From Microbacterium sp. VKM Ac-2923 (GTDB lineage Bacteria > Actinomycetota > Actinomycetes > Actinomycetales > Microbacteriaceae), in NCBI RefSeq assembly GCF_022815605.1, contig NZ_JALGRP010000014.1, positions 1 to 54,002 of the forward strand: 54,002 bases of DNA, written 5' to 3'. Made by a program: the position numbers and the translations under genes. Within the stretch, counting starts at the first letter, position 1. Each line of letters begins with the position of its first letter. Under the pieces are notes generated by a model. It worked only from the letters and a program-made list of their open reading frames with translations, did not search any database and was not told the DNA's origin. Positions 38,490 through 46,980 of the stretch are shown piece by piece.

Positions 38490-38689
38490 CGTGTCTCCTT
38501 CATGGTGTTGGTCAGGTGGGTGAATTCGCGATCGAGGTCGGCGTTCCAGGCGGCCTCGGCGCGGGTGCGTGAGGGGTGGTCGCGGCCGGTCGAGGTGGTG
38601 CAGTGGTGGACGCCCCATGCGCCGCACGCGGGGCAGATCGCGCCGACGAAGTCGCCGGGCTGGGGGGTGGGGATGGGCTTAGTCGGCAT
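38486..38689 (-). CDS. Small zinc-ribbon-like protein
   Basis: 67 residues. It contains FVGAICPACGAWGVHHC then TSTGRDHPSRTRAEAAW, a compact CxxC...HHC knuckle common in actinophages. Four-base overlap with dut. Function unknown. Confidence 0.65.
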   Translation of the reverse strand: MPTKPIPTPQPGDFVGAICPACGAWGVHHCTTSTGRDHPSRTRAEAAWNADLDREFTHLTNTMKETR

Positions 38690-39200
38690 CCGTGGGCTCC
38701 GTTGCGTAGAAGGGGACGAGGTCGCTGATCCCCTCGAGGGCGGCTGCCGTCCACGACAGGTCGTCGTAGCCGAGGAACACGTCGTCCTCAAGCGCGCCGA
38801 GCACGTCGAGGCGGGTGGCTTCGTTCACGTCGAGCTCGGCGACGGCCGTTCGCATGTGTTGCTCGAAGCGGGCGGCGGAGAAATGCCGGGCCGCGTTGCG
38901 GTGGTGCTCGGGCATCTTCTCGGACCAGTAGCCGGGGTTGATGCCCGACTGGTGACCGTTGCGGCCGAACCACTGCAGCATGTCGTCCTCGCGGGCGAAC
39001 ATCCATCCGTCGCCGATATCGCCAGCGATCGCGAGGTGGCCGGGCCAGGTGATGACGCTCCACGACCACATGCCGGTGCCGGGACGGGCGAAGTGCAGGT
39101 GACGGTGCAGCCCTTCGTCGAGCACGACCGTCATGCGGTGCTCGGTCGTCTCGGCGTCGAACTGCGCCCGGGCGCTCTCGATGCCGTCGCGGCCGATCAC
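38679..39200 (-). CDS. Hypothetical protein
   Basis: 173 residues, GTG start. It has VVLDEGLHRHLHFARPGTGMWSWSVITWPG, a beta-rich region with several His and Trp residues, and a helical C-terminal half. No family recognised. Part of the coupled early operon. Confidence 0.68.
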   Translation of the reverse strand: MIGRDGIESARAQFDAETTEHRMTVVLDEGLHRHLHFARPGTGMWSWSVITWPGHLAIAGDIGDGWMFAREDDMLQWFGRNGHQSGINPGYWSEKMPEHHRNAARHFSAARFEQHMRTAVAELDVNEATRLDVLGALEDDVFLGYDDLSWTAAALEGISDLVPFYATEPTDAD

Positions 39201-39475
39201 GCGGCGCTCCGCGGCTCGAGGTCGCCGAGGGCGTCGCCGATGCCGAGCACGACAGGCGCGTCCATGTGGTCGCGCCAGACGTTGAGGTCGATGCCGCGGT
39301 CGAGGGAAGCCGAGAACGCGCACGCGCGCACGTCGATGCCGGACTCGATGCAGCGTCGGGAGTGGAGCACGTACATGCGCTCCTCGGCCGTCACTGCGCG
39401 GCCGACGTGCTCGTCCTCGCGACGCTCCGTTCCGACGACCGCCTCCACGACGTCGGAGTCCTGTACCTCGCTCAC
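39197..39475 (-). CDS. Hypothetical protein
   Basis: 92 residues, GTG start in a GTGA overlap. It has YVLHSRRCIESGIDVRACAFS and VWRDHMDAPVVLGI. No domain recognised; the composition is that of a small globular protein. Confidence 0.65.
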   Translation of the reverse strand: MSEVQDSDVVEAVVGTERREDEHVGRAVTAEERMYVLHSRRCIESGIDVRACAFSASLDRGIDLNVWRDHMDAPVVLGIGDALGDLEPRSAA

Positions 39476-40302
39476 GCGATCTCCTTCTGCTCGTCGCCGA
39501 ACGCCTCGGCGAGCTGCGCTTTCCGCGCCTTCTTCCGTTCGGCGCGCTCGTCCTGGTCCCGCTTCTTGAGCACCCACTCGAAGATCGGGGCGTAGATCGC
39601 GGAGAACTCGAACCAGTCCTGCGAGAACTCGCAGTGGTCGTAGCCGATGCCCTGCTCGTACATGAGGTTCGATCCGCGGCACTCGGCGCGGAGATCGTCG
39701 CCGAACTCGAGCGGCCCACGGCGCCAGAGCGTGCGCTGTCGGCACGACGGGCATAGCAGCTCGGGGATGGGGCGGAAGTGGGCCTCCGCGCCGGGCCAGC
39801 GGCGGAGCGCGGTCTGCATCCGGCGGGCGAGGATGACGACGCCGGATGCGCCGGCGATCGTGTCGACGCGCGCCTCAAGGTCGCGCCAGTCGACGAGAGC
39901 GTCGGACACGATCCATGCCAACTGCCAGATCTCGACGGTCGACGGCATGGGGCGTACGCCGAGGGCGTCGAGCAGTTCGTCGGCGGCGAGCCACGACTCG
40001 TAGAGCGGGATCTTGATGGTCTTGGACGTGTCGACGCGTTCGCCGATCGACTGGCCGCCGTTGTTGATGGAGCGGAGGTGGGCGATCAGTTCGCCGACGC
40101 GGGCGATCGCGTCCTTCGCCACCTCCCAGCAGACGTCGCAGAGCAGGCCGTGTCGGGCCGTGCGCGGGACGCACCCGCGGCATCCCGTCTCCTCCGTCTC
40201 GCACGCGGCGTAGTGCTCGCCCTTCCGCATGCACGGGCGCGGGCGGTCCGTGCGGGCGATCAGGTTCAACTCGTGAGTGATGCAGATTCTTGAGTCGGTC
40301 AC
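39472..40302 (-). CDS. Zinc-finger-containing early protein
   Basis: 276 residues from a GTG with AAGGAGGC upstream. The N-terminal part has CETEETGCRGCV and LLCDVCWEVAKD (Cys pairs), and the C-terminal part has LLCPSCRQRTL and CEFSQDWFEF. A central helical region carries SWLAADELLDALGV. Actinophage genomes often carry such zinc proteins near SSB. Function unknown, possibly DNA metabolism. Confidence 0.7.
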   Translation of the reverse strand: MTDSRICITHELNLIARTDRPRPCMRKGEHYAACETEETGCRGCVPRTARHGLLCDVCWEVAKDAIARVGELIAHLRSINNGGQSIGERVDTSKTIKIPLYESWLAADELLDALGVRPMPSTVEIWQLAWIVSDALVDWRDLEARVDTIAGASGVVILARRMQTALRRWPGAEAHFRPIPELLCPSCRQRTLWRRGPLEFGDDLRAECRGSNLMYEQGIGYDHCEFSQDWFEFSAIYAPIFEWVLKKRDQDERAERKKARKAQLAEAFGDEQKEIA

Positions 40303-40357
40303 GCCGCCTCCTTCGATGTGAGAGCAGGCACGCCGGGGCGCGCGAGCATGGTGAGGA

Positions 40358-40750
40358 TCAGTACGGGATTTCGTCGCCGGGGATGCGCGCGACGTCCCAC
40401 ACCGGGTCAGCCGGCGGGGCGTCGGCGTCCGTCGGCGCGGGCGGCTCATCGTCAGACGGCGGCCCCCACGAGCGCGGGCCGTTCTCCTGCGTGATCTCGA
40501 CGGCCGCGTTGCTGACCGTGTGGTCGACGTAGCGGTTGTCGCGCTTCGACACGTCAGCGCGGAGCGCGCCGACGACGCGCACGCGGTCCCCGGCGATGAC
40601 GCGCACGGCCGTCCGCTCCGGCAGGAAGACGGACCAGAACCGGCTCGACTCCCCCGATCCGTCGCGGCGGGTCCACGACTCGCGGACGGTGAACCCGGAG
40701 CCTCGGGTGTGGATGCGCTCGACGACGCCTTGAACTTCGACCTTCGCCAC
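40358..40750 (-). CDS. ssb: Single-stranded DNA-binding protein
   Basis: 130 residues from a GTG. An OB-fold (about 1-85: VQGVVERIHTRGSGFTVRES, then GDRVRVVGALRADVS) is followed by a Pro/Asp-rich linker and the acidic tip ARIPGDEIPY, close to the DDIPF tail of cellular SSB that recruits partner proteins. Same operon as RuvC-like, methylase and RecE/annealing genes. Confidence 0.82.
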   Translation of the reverse strand: MAKVEVQGVVERIHTRGSGFTVRESWTRRDGSGESSRFWSVFLPERTAVRVIAGDRVRVVGALRADVSKRDNRYVDHTVSNAAVEITQENGPRSWGPPSDDEPPAPTDADAPPADPVWDVARIPGDEIPY

Positions 40751-41082
40751 TACTGGGCCTTTCCGTCGGTGATGGTGACGCGCACGGCCGGCGGGGTGCC
40801 GACCTCGGGGAACGCGTCGAGGAATGCCGGGATCTCGAACCGGCCGAGATCCTGGTCTTTCGATCGGGTGGACGGCGTCACGCCGTCGCGGAGCGGTGGT
40901 GCGGAGGTCACGGTGACTCGGCCGATCTCCCACTGCCCGTCCGTGAGTCGCCATACGGCGTGCGCCTCGGTCACGATCCGGGTGGAGCCCGACCGGCGGA
41001 CCCACGCCCGCGGCACGCCGAACTGCACCCGGACCGACGTCGAGGCGAGCACGAGGCCCTCGATGCACCGCACCGCGCTCAC
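40750..41082 (-). CDS. Hypothetical protein between SSB and resolvase
   Basis: 110 residues, GTG start in a GTGA overlap. Beta-rich, with QFGVPRAWVRRSGSTRIVTEA and a C-terminal VRVTITDGKAQ. It shares its terminal bases with the ssb start, so levels should be linked. No domain recognised. Confidence 0.65.
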   Translation of the reverse strand: MSAVRCIEGLVLASTSVRVQFGVPRAWVRRSGSTRIVTEAHAVWRLTDGQWEIGRVTVTSAPPLRDGVTPSTRSKDQDLGRFEIPAFLDAFPEVGTPPAVRVTITDGKAQ

Positions 41083-41624
41083 GGGGTGGCCTTCCGCGTG
41101 CCGCGGATGAGGCCGTCGAGGCCGTCGGTGTGCAGCTTCGGGAGCTTGACGATCTCGTGCCCGTCGATGCGCGCCGCGGCCACGGTGAGCCACGCGGCAT
41201 CCGCTTCGTCGTTGTTCTCGATGGGCGCCGCCTGCAGCCGTCGCGCGCCGGCGAGGAGCATCTGATCCTTGCCCGCCGACCCCGAGCCTGTCGCGAGCTT
41301 CTTGAGCGTCCCAGTGGTGACGACGAACGGCTCGGCCCCGTGCTCGCGGAGCGCGCGGTACAGCATCCACCAGCCGCCGAACATGCGGTCGAGTGCGCGC
41401 GACTTCGCGGCCAGCGCCGGACCCTCGAGGGCGACCACGTCGCCCTCGTGCGGGTCGCACCACGAGATCACCTTCCCGGCGATCTCGTCCATGCGGTCGA
41501 TGAAGTCGCCGTGCGCGGGGCCGAGCGTCTTCGTCTTGACCGTCGTGGTGTCCCACGTCTCGCCGTCGAACATGGCGAGGCCGGTCGACTCGAGCGAAAA
41601 GTCAATTCCGAAGTAGGTCGTCAT
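41079..41624 (-). CDS. RuvC-like Holliday junction resolvase
   Basis: 181 residues. The RNase H-like core shows GIDFSLESTGLA with Asp8, VVALEGPAL with Glu67 and NNDEADAAWL with Asp139 and Asp142, the four acidic ligands of the RuvC family. It resolves recombination junctions before packaging. ATG start four bases into the methylase end. Confidence 0.88.
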   Translation of the reverse strand: MTTYFGIDFSLESTGLAMFDGETWDTTTVKTKTLGPAHGDFIDRMDEIAGKVISWCDPHEGDVVALEGPALAAKSRALDRMFGGWWMLYRALREHGAEPFVVTTGTLKKLATGSGSAGKDQMLLAGARRLQAAPIENNDEADAAWLTVAAARIDGHEIVKLPKLHTDGLDGLIRGTRKATP

Positions 41625-42355
41625 GCCGCCACCCCCTGCAGGGCGATCGCTTCGGCGGCCTTGATCCGCTCGACTGCGATCGGTAGCCAGCGGGGGTCTT
41701 TCTCGACGAGGACCGCCCGTCGTCCGGTGAGGATCGCGGCGACGCCGGTGGATCCGACGCCTGCGAACGGATCGACCACCAGATCGCCGCGCCGCGACGA
41801 CGACTCGATCAGTTCTGCCAGCAACGGCCACGGCTTCTCCGACGGATGCCGCACCTTGCGGCCGGTGGGACGGGTGAAGCTCAGCACCGATCCCTTCCGA
41901 AGACGTGTGGGCACGTTCGCCTTGCCCGTCTCGCCGGCGTGACGGAACTTCGACGTGCAGAAGCTCACGCGCTCGTGCTGCGGTCCCCACGCCGCCGTCA
42001 TGTCGCCCGATCCGAGCATGCCCTTGTCCCAGACGAGCTCGACGACTTCCGACACCTTCTGGCCGGCCAGCGCTTCCGCGGGACCGAAGACGTACAGGTG
42101 ACGGTTCTGCCCGACGATGCGGACGCACTGCGTGAGCACGGCCGAGATCACGGCTCGGTCGTCGTCGTTATCGCCGTCGCCGAGGAGCTGCTCGAAGCTC
42201 TCGGCACGCCGCCTCGACTGCCACTCAACCGAGTAGGGCGGGTCGGTGACGATGAGGTCGACGGACTCTTTCGGGATGGTCGGGAGGACGTCGCGGGCGT
42301 CGCCGAGCCAGATCGTCGCGAGGTCGGATTCGTATGCCAGGGTGGGCGCGGTCAT
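41621..42355 (-). CDS. DNA methyltransferase (N6A/N4C)
   Basis: 244 residues. DLIVTDPPYSVEW (residues 33-45) is the catalytic motif and VVDPFAGVGSTGVAA (about 195-210) the SAM-binding motif. HPSEKPWPLL (about 172-181) is the conserved link between them. Order and size match beta-class orphan methylases. No restriction partner is seen, so it may mark or protect phage DNA. Confidence 0.9.
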   Translation of the reverse strand: MTAPTLAYESDLATIWLGDARDVLPTIPKESVDLIVTDPPYSVEWQSRRRAESFEQLLGDGDNDDDRAVISAVLTQCVRIVGQNRHLYVFGPAEALAGQKVSEVVELVWDKGMLGSGDMTAAWGPQHERVSFCTSKFRHAGETGKANVPTRLRKGSVLSFTRPTGRKVRHPSEKPWPLLAELIESSSRRGDLVVDPFAGVGSTGVAAILTGRRAVLVEKDPRWLPIAVERIKAAEAIALQGVAA

Positions 42356-42386
42356 GCGTCCGGTCCTTTCGTGGGTGATGTGTGTG

Positions 42387-43274
42387 TCATGCGGCGCGCG
42401 CGCTCTCTCCGAGCCACGACGCGAGGTCTTTCCGGCCGTGCCGGCGGGCGAGGCGAGCGAGCACCGACGGGTCGCGTCCGATCTGCGCCGCTGCCTGGAC
42501 GGACGACTCGCCGAGCGCGTACAGGTGTGCGGCCTCGGCGACGGCCCACCCGGGCTCCGACTCCTCGAGAGGGGTCGGTTCGGCTTCGGGGTCGTCCATG
42601 TCGACGTCGAGCCACTCGATCGGCGCGTGCCAGCCGTGCGCGATCGCGTAGTTCTTCGCGCGGGTGCTCGGGCCGCCTGCTGGCGGGGGTGTGTCGGCGA
42701 GTCGCTCGTAGACCTCGCGCACGGCATCCGCGGTCTTGAGCATCACGCTCTTGCCGCCGACGGCCGTGTGGCTGACGAACTTGACCGTCCAGCCGTAGCC
42801 GGACTCCTCGGCGATCGCCGTCCACGACCATCCGAGACGGGCGAGCGCGTACAGCCGGCGGCGCGTCCCCGTCGGGTCGACGGTGGCGCGCGGCGGGGAG
42901 GCGGGGCGGTCAGTGATCGCGAGCACTGCGGCCTCGGTTTTCCGATGCACTTTCGACGACCGCCGGTTGACGATCATCTGCGCCTGGGCCTTGAGCTTGA
43001 ACCCGGCGGCCGTCGCGATCTGCTCCCAGGTCCATCCATCGGTGCGGAGGATCTCGACCTTGGCGACGGTCGCGGCGGAGTCGACCATCGGCGACTCGTA
43101 GCGGCCGTACGCCTGGTCTTTCCTGCGGCGCACGGTGCGCTCGCGGTGCCCTTTGCGGCAGTCGGCGCATCCGCATCCGTGGGCGTAGCAGGTGGCCGTC
43201 TCGCCGTGCTTGTGGGTCTTCGGGCACCGGTAAGTCCGGCCCGACGGCCTACCCACGGCGACGGGGCCGCTCAC
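42387..43274 (-). CDS. Multi-HTH DNA-binding protein with N-terminal zinc knuckle
   Basis: 295 residues, GTG start. An N-terminal CPKTHKHGETATCYAHGCGC cluster, then DCRKGHRERT, suggests a zinc fold. Several HTH-like segments follow (GWTWEQIATAAGFKLKAQAQ; GWSWTAIAEESGYGWTVKFV; VQAAAQIGRDPSVLARLARR). The design recalls actinophage regulators with repeated HTH units. Likely a sequence-specific regulator or partition factor; unproven. Confidence 0.72.
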   Translation of the reverse strand: MSGPVAVGRPSGRTYRCPKTHKHGETATCYAHGCGCADCRKGHRERTVRRRKDQAYGRYESPMVDSAATVAKVEILRTDGWTWEQIATAAGFKLKAQAQMIVNRRSSKVHRKTEAAVLAITDRPASPPRATVDPTGTRRRLYALARLGWSWTAIAEESGYGWTVKFVSHTAVGGKSVMLKTADAVREVYERLADTPPPAGGPSTRAKNYAIAHGWHAPIEWLDVDMDDPEAEPTPLEESEPGWAVAEAAHLYALGESSVQAAAQIGRDPSVLARLARRHGRKDLASWLGESARAA

Positions 43275-43365
43275 GCTCGAGCGCGAGCCGAGACCGCGCC
43301 CGCACTCGATACAGCCGCGACACGCGCTCGAGGAACGCGAGCATGGCGGCGTCAGCGAGCGTCAC
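43249..43365 (-). CDS. Possible 38-residue protein
   Basis: GTG in a GTGA overlap with the preceding membrane-protein stop, then VTLADAAMLAFLERVSRLYR and a very basic C-terminus. It overlaps the next gene by 26 nt. The overlap pattern is the same as in the rest of the operon, but length and composition leave doubt. Confidence 0.42.
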   Translation of the reverse strand: MTLADAAMLAFLERVSRLYRVRARSRLALERERPRRRG

Positions 43366-43553
43366 AGCGGCATCCGATCAACCGCCGCGACGGCGGCGAG
43401 GGCGATGATCGCGGCGACCATGACCCATCCGAGGGCGCGCGCCCAGTCGTTGCTCACCATCTGCGCTTTCGACGTCTGCCCGATCCCGGAGATCAGGCAG
43501 AGGAAGCCGGCGAAGACGATGACGGACAGGGCGATGATGAGGTACAGCGACAT
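43362..43553 (-). CDS. Small two-pass membrane protein
   Basis: 63 residues: hydrophobic helices near 2-24 (SLYLIIALSVIVFAGFLCLI) and 40-58 (ALGWVMVAAIIALAAVAAV). AGAAAGAA precedes the ATG. Function unknown; one of seven or more small membrane proteins in the early operon and accessory region. Confidence 0.7.
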   Translation of the reverse strand: MSLYLIIALSVIVFAGFLCLISGIGQTSKAQMVSNDWARALGWVMVAAIIALAAVAAVDRMPL

Positions 43554-43633
43554 GGTGGTTCTTTCTGTGGAGCTGCGCGACGGCAGCACGAAGTGACCCC
43601 GACCGGCGGCCGGGGTCTGTGGGTGGGGTGGGG

Positions 43634-44605
43634 TCAGGCGGCGAGCGCGCCTTCTGATGCGATCTGCGCGCACTTGTCGCACGGCAGTGGGTAGTGCGGA
43701 TGCTCGGCGCACTCGTGCTCGCGCCGAGGCGAGGACGTCGGCCGGGCCTGATCGAGTTGCTCGCGCACCTCGCCGGGTGCGCGGGTGATCGCGCCGAGCA
43801 CGTACCCCTGAGGCTTAGCTACGTCCTTGCCGCGGGAGAGGATCGCGCTGGCGACGCTCATCGCTTCCTGCGCCGAGACGACGCGGCCGGTCTTCTCCTT
43901 GATGTGGGCCTTGAGTCGCCCTGGGTCGATGCCCATAGCTCCGATGATCTCCTCGTAGCTCTCGTCGGTCAGTCCGTCGCGTGACGACTGACCGACTAGG
44001 TCAGGAGGGTCGGGTCGGGTCGGGACGGGACGGGACGGGGCTTGATTTGTCACTAGATCGGACCTAGATCGCATCATCTTCATTCCGGCCTGATCGGGTG
44101 TTCGCTTTCCCTTCCTCGAATTACACCCTCGGCATGCCACGACGAGGTTGTCGACCGAGTTCGGACCTGCCGGGTCGACGTGGTCGTACGTGCCTCCTGT
44201 CGGACTTTTCCTGTCGGACCAGTTGACGGCGCGCCCGCAGTACTGGCAGTTGCTTCCGTCACGGCGACGAATGGCGTCGCGAAGCTCCGGGTTGCGAGAT
44301 AGCTCCTGTCGGCGGTTGTCGCCGGCGCGCTGCGCGAGAACCTGCTCACGCGTCGGCTGGTAGTCCGCCCAGTCGTGGAACTCCCAGCCCGTCGGCGTGA
44401 CGTCCCACAAACCGACGGCGACCAGTTCGGTTGCGTCGTCGGGCACAGCGGACAGAAGGCGAAGCGTCGCCCGCGTCAACGCTCCATCGGTGAGGTGCCC
44501 CGCGCAGTAAGACCCGGCTCTCACCCAGAGAGTTATCGCGGCATCCGACAACTCGAGCACCTTCGGGTGCGACCAGAAGCCGTCGTCAATCTTGAACCAG
44601 GGCAT
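43634..44605 (-). CDS. Replication initiator with HNH insertion
   Basis: 323 residues from ATG at MPWFKIDDGFWSHPK. The N-terminus (about 1-75) is the winged-helix start of phage replisome-organiser proteins. An HNH module follows (about 103-158: CQYCGRAVNWSD, TYDHVDPAG, NLVVACRGCNSRKG). The C-terminal part (about 195-260) has KEKTGRVVSAQEAMSVASAIL. It may bind the origin and recruit host replication proteins. An HNH domain inside a replication protein could be a nicking activity or an inserted homing-type module. Confidence 0.8.
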   Translation of the reverse strand: MPWFKIDDGFWSHPKVLELSDAAITLWVRAGSYCAGHLTDGALTRATLRLLSAVPDDATELVAVGLWDVTPTGWEFHDWADYQPTREQVLAQRAGDNRRQELSRNPELRDAIRRRDGSNCQYCGRAVNWSDRKSPTGGTYDHVDPAGPNSVDNLVVACRGCNSRKGKRTPDQAGMKMMRSRSDLVTNQAPSRPVPTRPDPPDLVGQSSRDGLTDESYEEIIGAMGIDPGRLKAHIKEKTGRVVSAQEAMSVASAILSRGKDVAKPQGYVLGAITRAPGEVREQLDQARPTSSPRREHECAEHPHYPLPCDKCAQIASEGALAA

Positions 44606-44993
44606 TTCGCGGTGCCGCCCTCCCCAGGATCGAGTCGAAGATGTCGCGCGCGGCATCCGGGTCCATCGCGACGTTGAGGTTCATTGAGATCTCCCTCCGT
44701 CTCGGCATCGGGAAGGCGCTCAACGGCGGTTTCGGGGTTGACTTCGTCGCGGGCTTGGGTGTCGGGACGATGCGACCGAACCCGTCGCGCGTCTGGCTGT
44801 GCACGAGCCGGTGCGTCGCGCGTTCGGCGGGGACAGTGATGAACTCGACCCTGCCGCTCTCAGGGCAGGCGTTCCCCACGACGGCATACTGAACGACCCG
44901 GTCGGTGTAGCGGGCGGCGAGCTTCGCGCGGTTCCGACGTCCGCGCACCCTCATGCGAGGCCAGAACACGACGTTTCGGGACACCGTGCTCAC
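44586..44993 (-). CDS. Hypothetical protein
   Basis: 135 residues, GTG start in a GTGA overlap. A basic N-terminus (FWPRMRVRGRRNRAKLAARY) precedes VVQYAVVGNACPESGRVEF and a Pro/Lys-rich linker; the last 32 residues (MNLNVAMDPDAARDIFDSIL) could also be made alone because GGAGA lies upstream of an internal ATG. Overlaps the initiator gene by 20 nt. Confidence 0.6.
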   Translation of the reverse strand: MSTVSRNVVFWPRMRVRGRRNRAKLAARYTDRVVQYAVVGNACPESGRVEFITVPAERATHRLVHSQTRDGFGRIVPTPKPATKSTPKPPLSAFPMPRRREISMNLNVAMDPDAARDIFDSILGRAAPRNALVQD

Positions 44994-45415
44994 TGGGTGA
45001 TCTCCTTCTGCTGCGAGCGGAAGACCGCGTACATCGTCTCTCCGCTCGGACCGACCATGTACGGCAGCATCACCTCGTCGAGCGTCGCGAGCTGCGCGTC
45101 GATGAGCGCGGACTGCGCCTCGAGCCAGTCCTTCGCGATCCGCCATGCGACGCGTGCGGCCTGGGCAGCGGTCTTCTGCGCCGGTTTCACTGCCGGGTCG
45201 GCTTTCATCGCGGACAGGACGCCCGCGGTGCGGACGGGCAGCTCGAACTCGCGAAACCCGTAGTCGGTCTTCATGGTGAAGGCGATGCCGGCGGCGACGC
45301 CCTGATCGTCGTAGATCGTGGATATTCGGGTGACGCCGCGTCTGGCGAGGGCTCGGTTGATTTCGCCCATCGTCTTCTCGACGTCGATGGTGGTCGTGTA
45401 GTTCAGGATCGGCAC
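44990..45415 (-). CDS. Conserved hypothetical phage protein
   Basis: 141 residues from a GTG with AGGAGG immediately upstream (PILNYTTTIDVEKTMGEINR). The pattern of beta strands, FTMKTDYGFREFELPVRT and a C-terminal helical part with WRIAKDWLEAQSALIDAQLA is common in actinophages and plasmids. Function unknown. The upstream gene stop lies two bases before the start. Confidence 0.72.
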   Translation of the reverse strand: MPILNYTTTIDVEKTMGEINRALARRGVTRISTIYDDQGVAAGIAFTMKTDYGFREFELPVRTAGVLSAMKADPAVKPAQKTAAQAARVAWRIAKDWLEAQSALIDAQLATLDEVMLPYMVGPSGETMYAVFRSQQKEITQ

Positions 45416-45416
45416 G

Positions 45417-46235
45417 TCAGGCCTCCTTGGGGTAGCGGCCGTGCTCCCGGATGATCCCGGTGGCGGTCTTCTTGATTTCGGAGGTGAGATCACCGTTCTT
45501 GACGGTGAACCAGTTGAGGCCGGGGAGCGCCTCGCCGAGCTTCACGGCGAGGGCTTCGGTGTGGCCCTTGTCCCAGTAGCCGCCGACGAGTGTGTAACCG
45601 GACCCGGCGGTGAGGGTGTAGTTCGTGCCTGCGATGAAGTCGTCGTCAGGGCGGAGGAAAAGCCCGGCGACGGGGGTCGGGTAGAGGAACGACCAGTAGT
45701 ACTCCTGGACGGTGCCGTCGGTGGCGCGGCCGGGCGTCATGACGGGGACGAGGCCTCGGCTGTCGGGGTCGAAGGTGAACTGGATAGCTGCGACGAGGGC
45801 GCCGTAGTGGATGCTGTCGGCGTCTTGCTTCGAGATCTCGGCGTCGGCCCCGTGGATCAGGTTTTTCATGACGCGCTCGAGGCCGTCGGTGTTGATGAGC
45901 CGGTCGGCGAAGGACGACGGCGAGTGCCCGAACGGCCGGTAGCTCGTGCTGTCGTCGCCGTACGCGTCCGAGTTGACGCGGCGGATCGCGTCGCACCCTT
46001 CCTCGTAGTCGTCGGCGGTGAGGAGGACGCCGAGGAGCTTCCCGTCGGCCGTGCGGATGCGGCGCGGGGTGCTGATCTCGGCCTGGTCCGCCCACTCATC
46101 GACGAGGCCCGACGCCGCGTCCTCCGGGGTCCAGTCGATGCGAGAGGTGATTTCCCGTCCGTCGCTGAGACGGTAGTTCTCGCTGTGGCCGTCGCGGCTC
46201 ATGCTGACGATGCGGGGCTTGGTGTTGTCGGTCAC
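45417..46235 (-). CDS. Hypothetical protein
   Basis: 272 residues, GTG start in a GTGA overlap. Segments include SRIDWTPEDAASGLVDEWADQ, FSFLYPTPVAGLFLRPDDDF-like and TLTAGSGYTLVGGYWDKGHTEA. No family recognised. Size and context suggest a DNA metabolism or host-takeover protein. Confidence 0.68.
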   Translation of the reverse strand: MTDNTKPRIVSMSRDGHSENYRLSDGREITSRIDWTPEDAASGLVDEWADQAEISTPRRIRTADGKLLGVLLTADDYEEGCDAIRRVNSDAYGDDSTSYRPFGHSPSSFADRLINTDGLERVMKNLIHGADAEISKQDADSIHYGALVAAIQFTFDPDSRGLVPVMTPGRATDGTVQEYYWSFLYPTPVAGLFLRPDDDFIAGTNYTLTAGSGYTLVGGYWDKGHTEALAVKLGEALPGLNWFTVKNGDLTSEIKKTATGIIREHGRYPKEA

Positions 46236-46573
46236 GGTGTGTCTCCTCGGTGGTGTTCGATGCGGGCCTGGGCGCGGCGGATGCGGTCGAGCAACTCGCG
46301 ATCGCGCACGAGGCGGTCGTAGATGGGTGTGGTGTCGGGCGCGGTGGGCTCGCGGTACTCGTAGAGCCGCCCGTCAGCGCGGCGGTGCAGTCGGAGCGCC
46401 GCGGTCACCTTCGTCACGTCTCGGACGTGCTGCGACGCGAAGGTCGCGATCTCCTCGCGGTCTTCGCTGATCCCGACGAGGTCGACGACGTGCAGCACGA
46501 GAGCGCCACCGTCGGGGGTGCGGAAGGTCACGTCGATCGCACACCCCATGAGGCCGATATCGGGGAAGGGCAT
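46232..46573 (-). CDS. Hypothetical protein
   Basis: 113 residues, ATG with AGGAGA upstream. N-terminal beta hairpins (VTFRTPDGGALVLHVVDLVG) are followed by a helical C-terminus (VRDRELLDRIRRAQARIEHH). It overlaps the HNH gene end by 46 nt. No domain recognised. Confidence 0.65.
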   Translation of the reverse strand: MPFPDIGLMGCAIDVTFRTPDGGALVLHVVDLVGISEDREEIATFASQHVRDVTKVTAALRLHRRADGRLYEYREPTAPDTTPIYDRLVRDRELLDRIRRAQARIEHHRGDTP

Positions 46574-46980
46574 GGGGTGTTCTCCTGTTCGGTGTCGGCC
46601 GGCTTCTTCTCGCCGTCGTCGGTGAGCTTCCAGGCGCGGCCGTCGCGGTCGCAGATCGGTATGTGGATGGGCCGGTTCTCCTCGCGACGGAACGCGGCGA
46701 TGCGGTGCACGAGGATGCCGAGGTCGAGCGCGCGGTCGCGGTCGTCCTCGAACTCGCCGTGGCATCCCTGGGTGCCGTTGCCGCACAGCACGATCCCGTT
46801 GGACGCCGCGCCGACGAACGGCTCGGACGTGCCGCCCATGCCGCGCGGGCACCGGTGATGGATCGACCAGTCGAATCCGCGGGTGCCGTTGAGGACGTAG
46901 ATCCCGCACCACCAGCAGCGGCCCTCATCCCGGTCGAGGATGAGGGCCACTGTGGCGGGGGTGAACTTCCCGTCGGTCAC
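46528..46980 (-). CDS. HNH endonuclease
   Basis: 150 residues, GTG start in a GTGA overlap. LDRDEGRCWWCGIYVL begins the domain, followed by WSIHHRCPRGMGGTS and NGIVLCGNGTQGCHGEF, the CxxC/HH/CxxxxxxCH set of the HNH fold. It lies directly after the annealing protein, so a role in recombination or DNA processing is plausible. The C-terminal tail is poorly conserved-looking. Confidence 0.85.
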   Translation of the reverse strand: MTDGKFTPATVALILDRDEGRCWWCGIYVLNGTRGFDWSIHHRCPRGMGGTSEPFVGAASNGIVLCGNGTQGCHGEFEDDRDRALDLGILVHRIAAFRREENRPIHIPICDRDGRAWKLTDDGEKKPADTEQENTPCPSPISASWGVRST

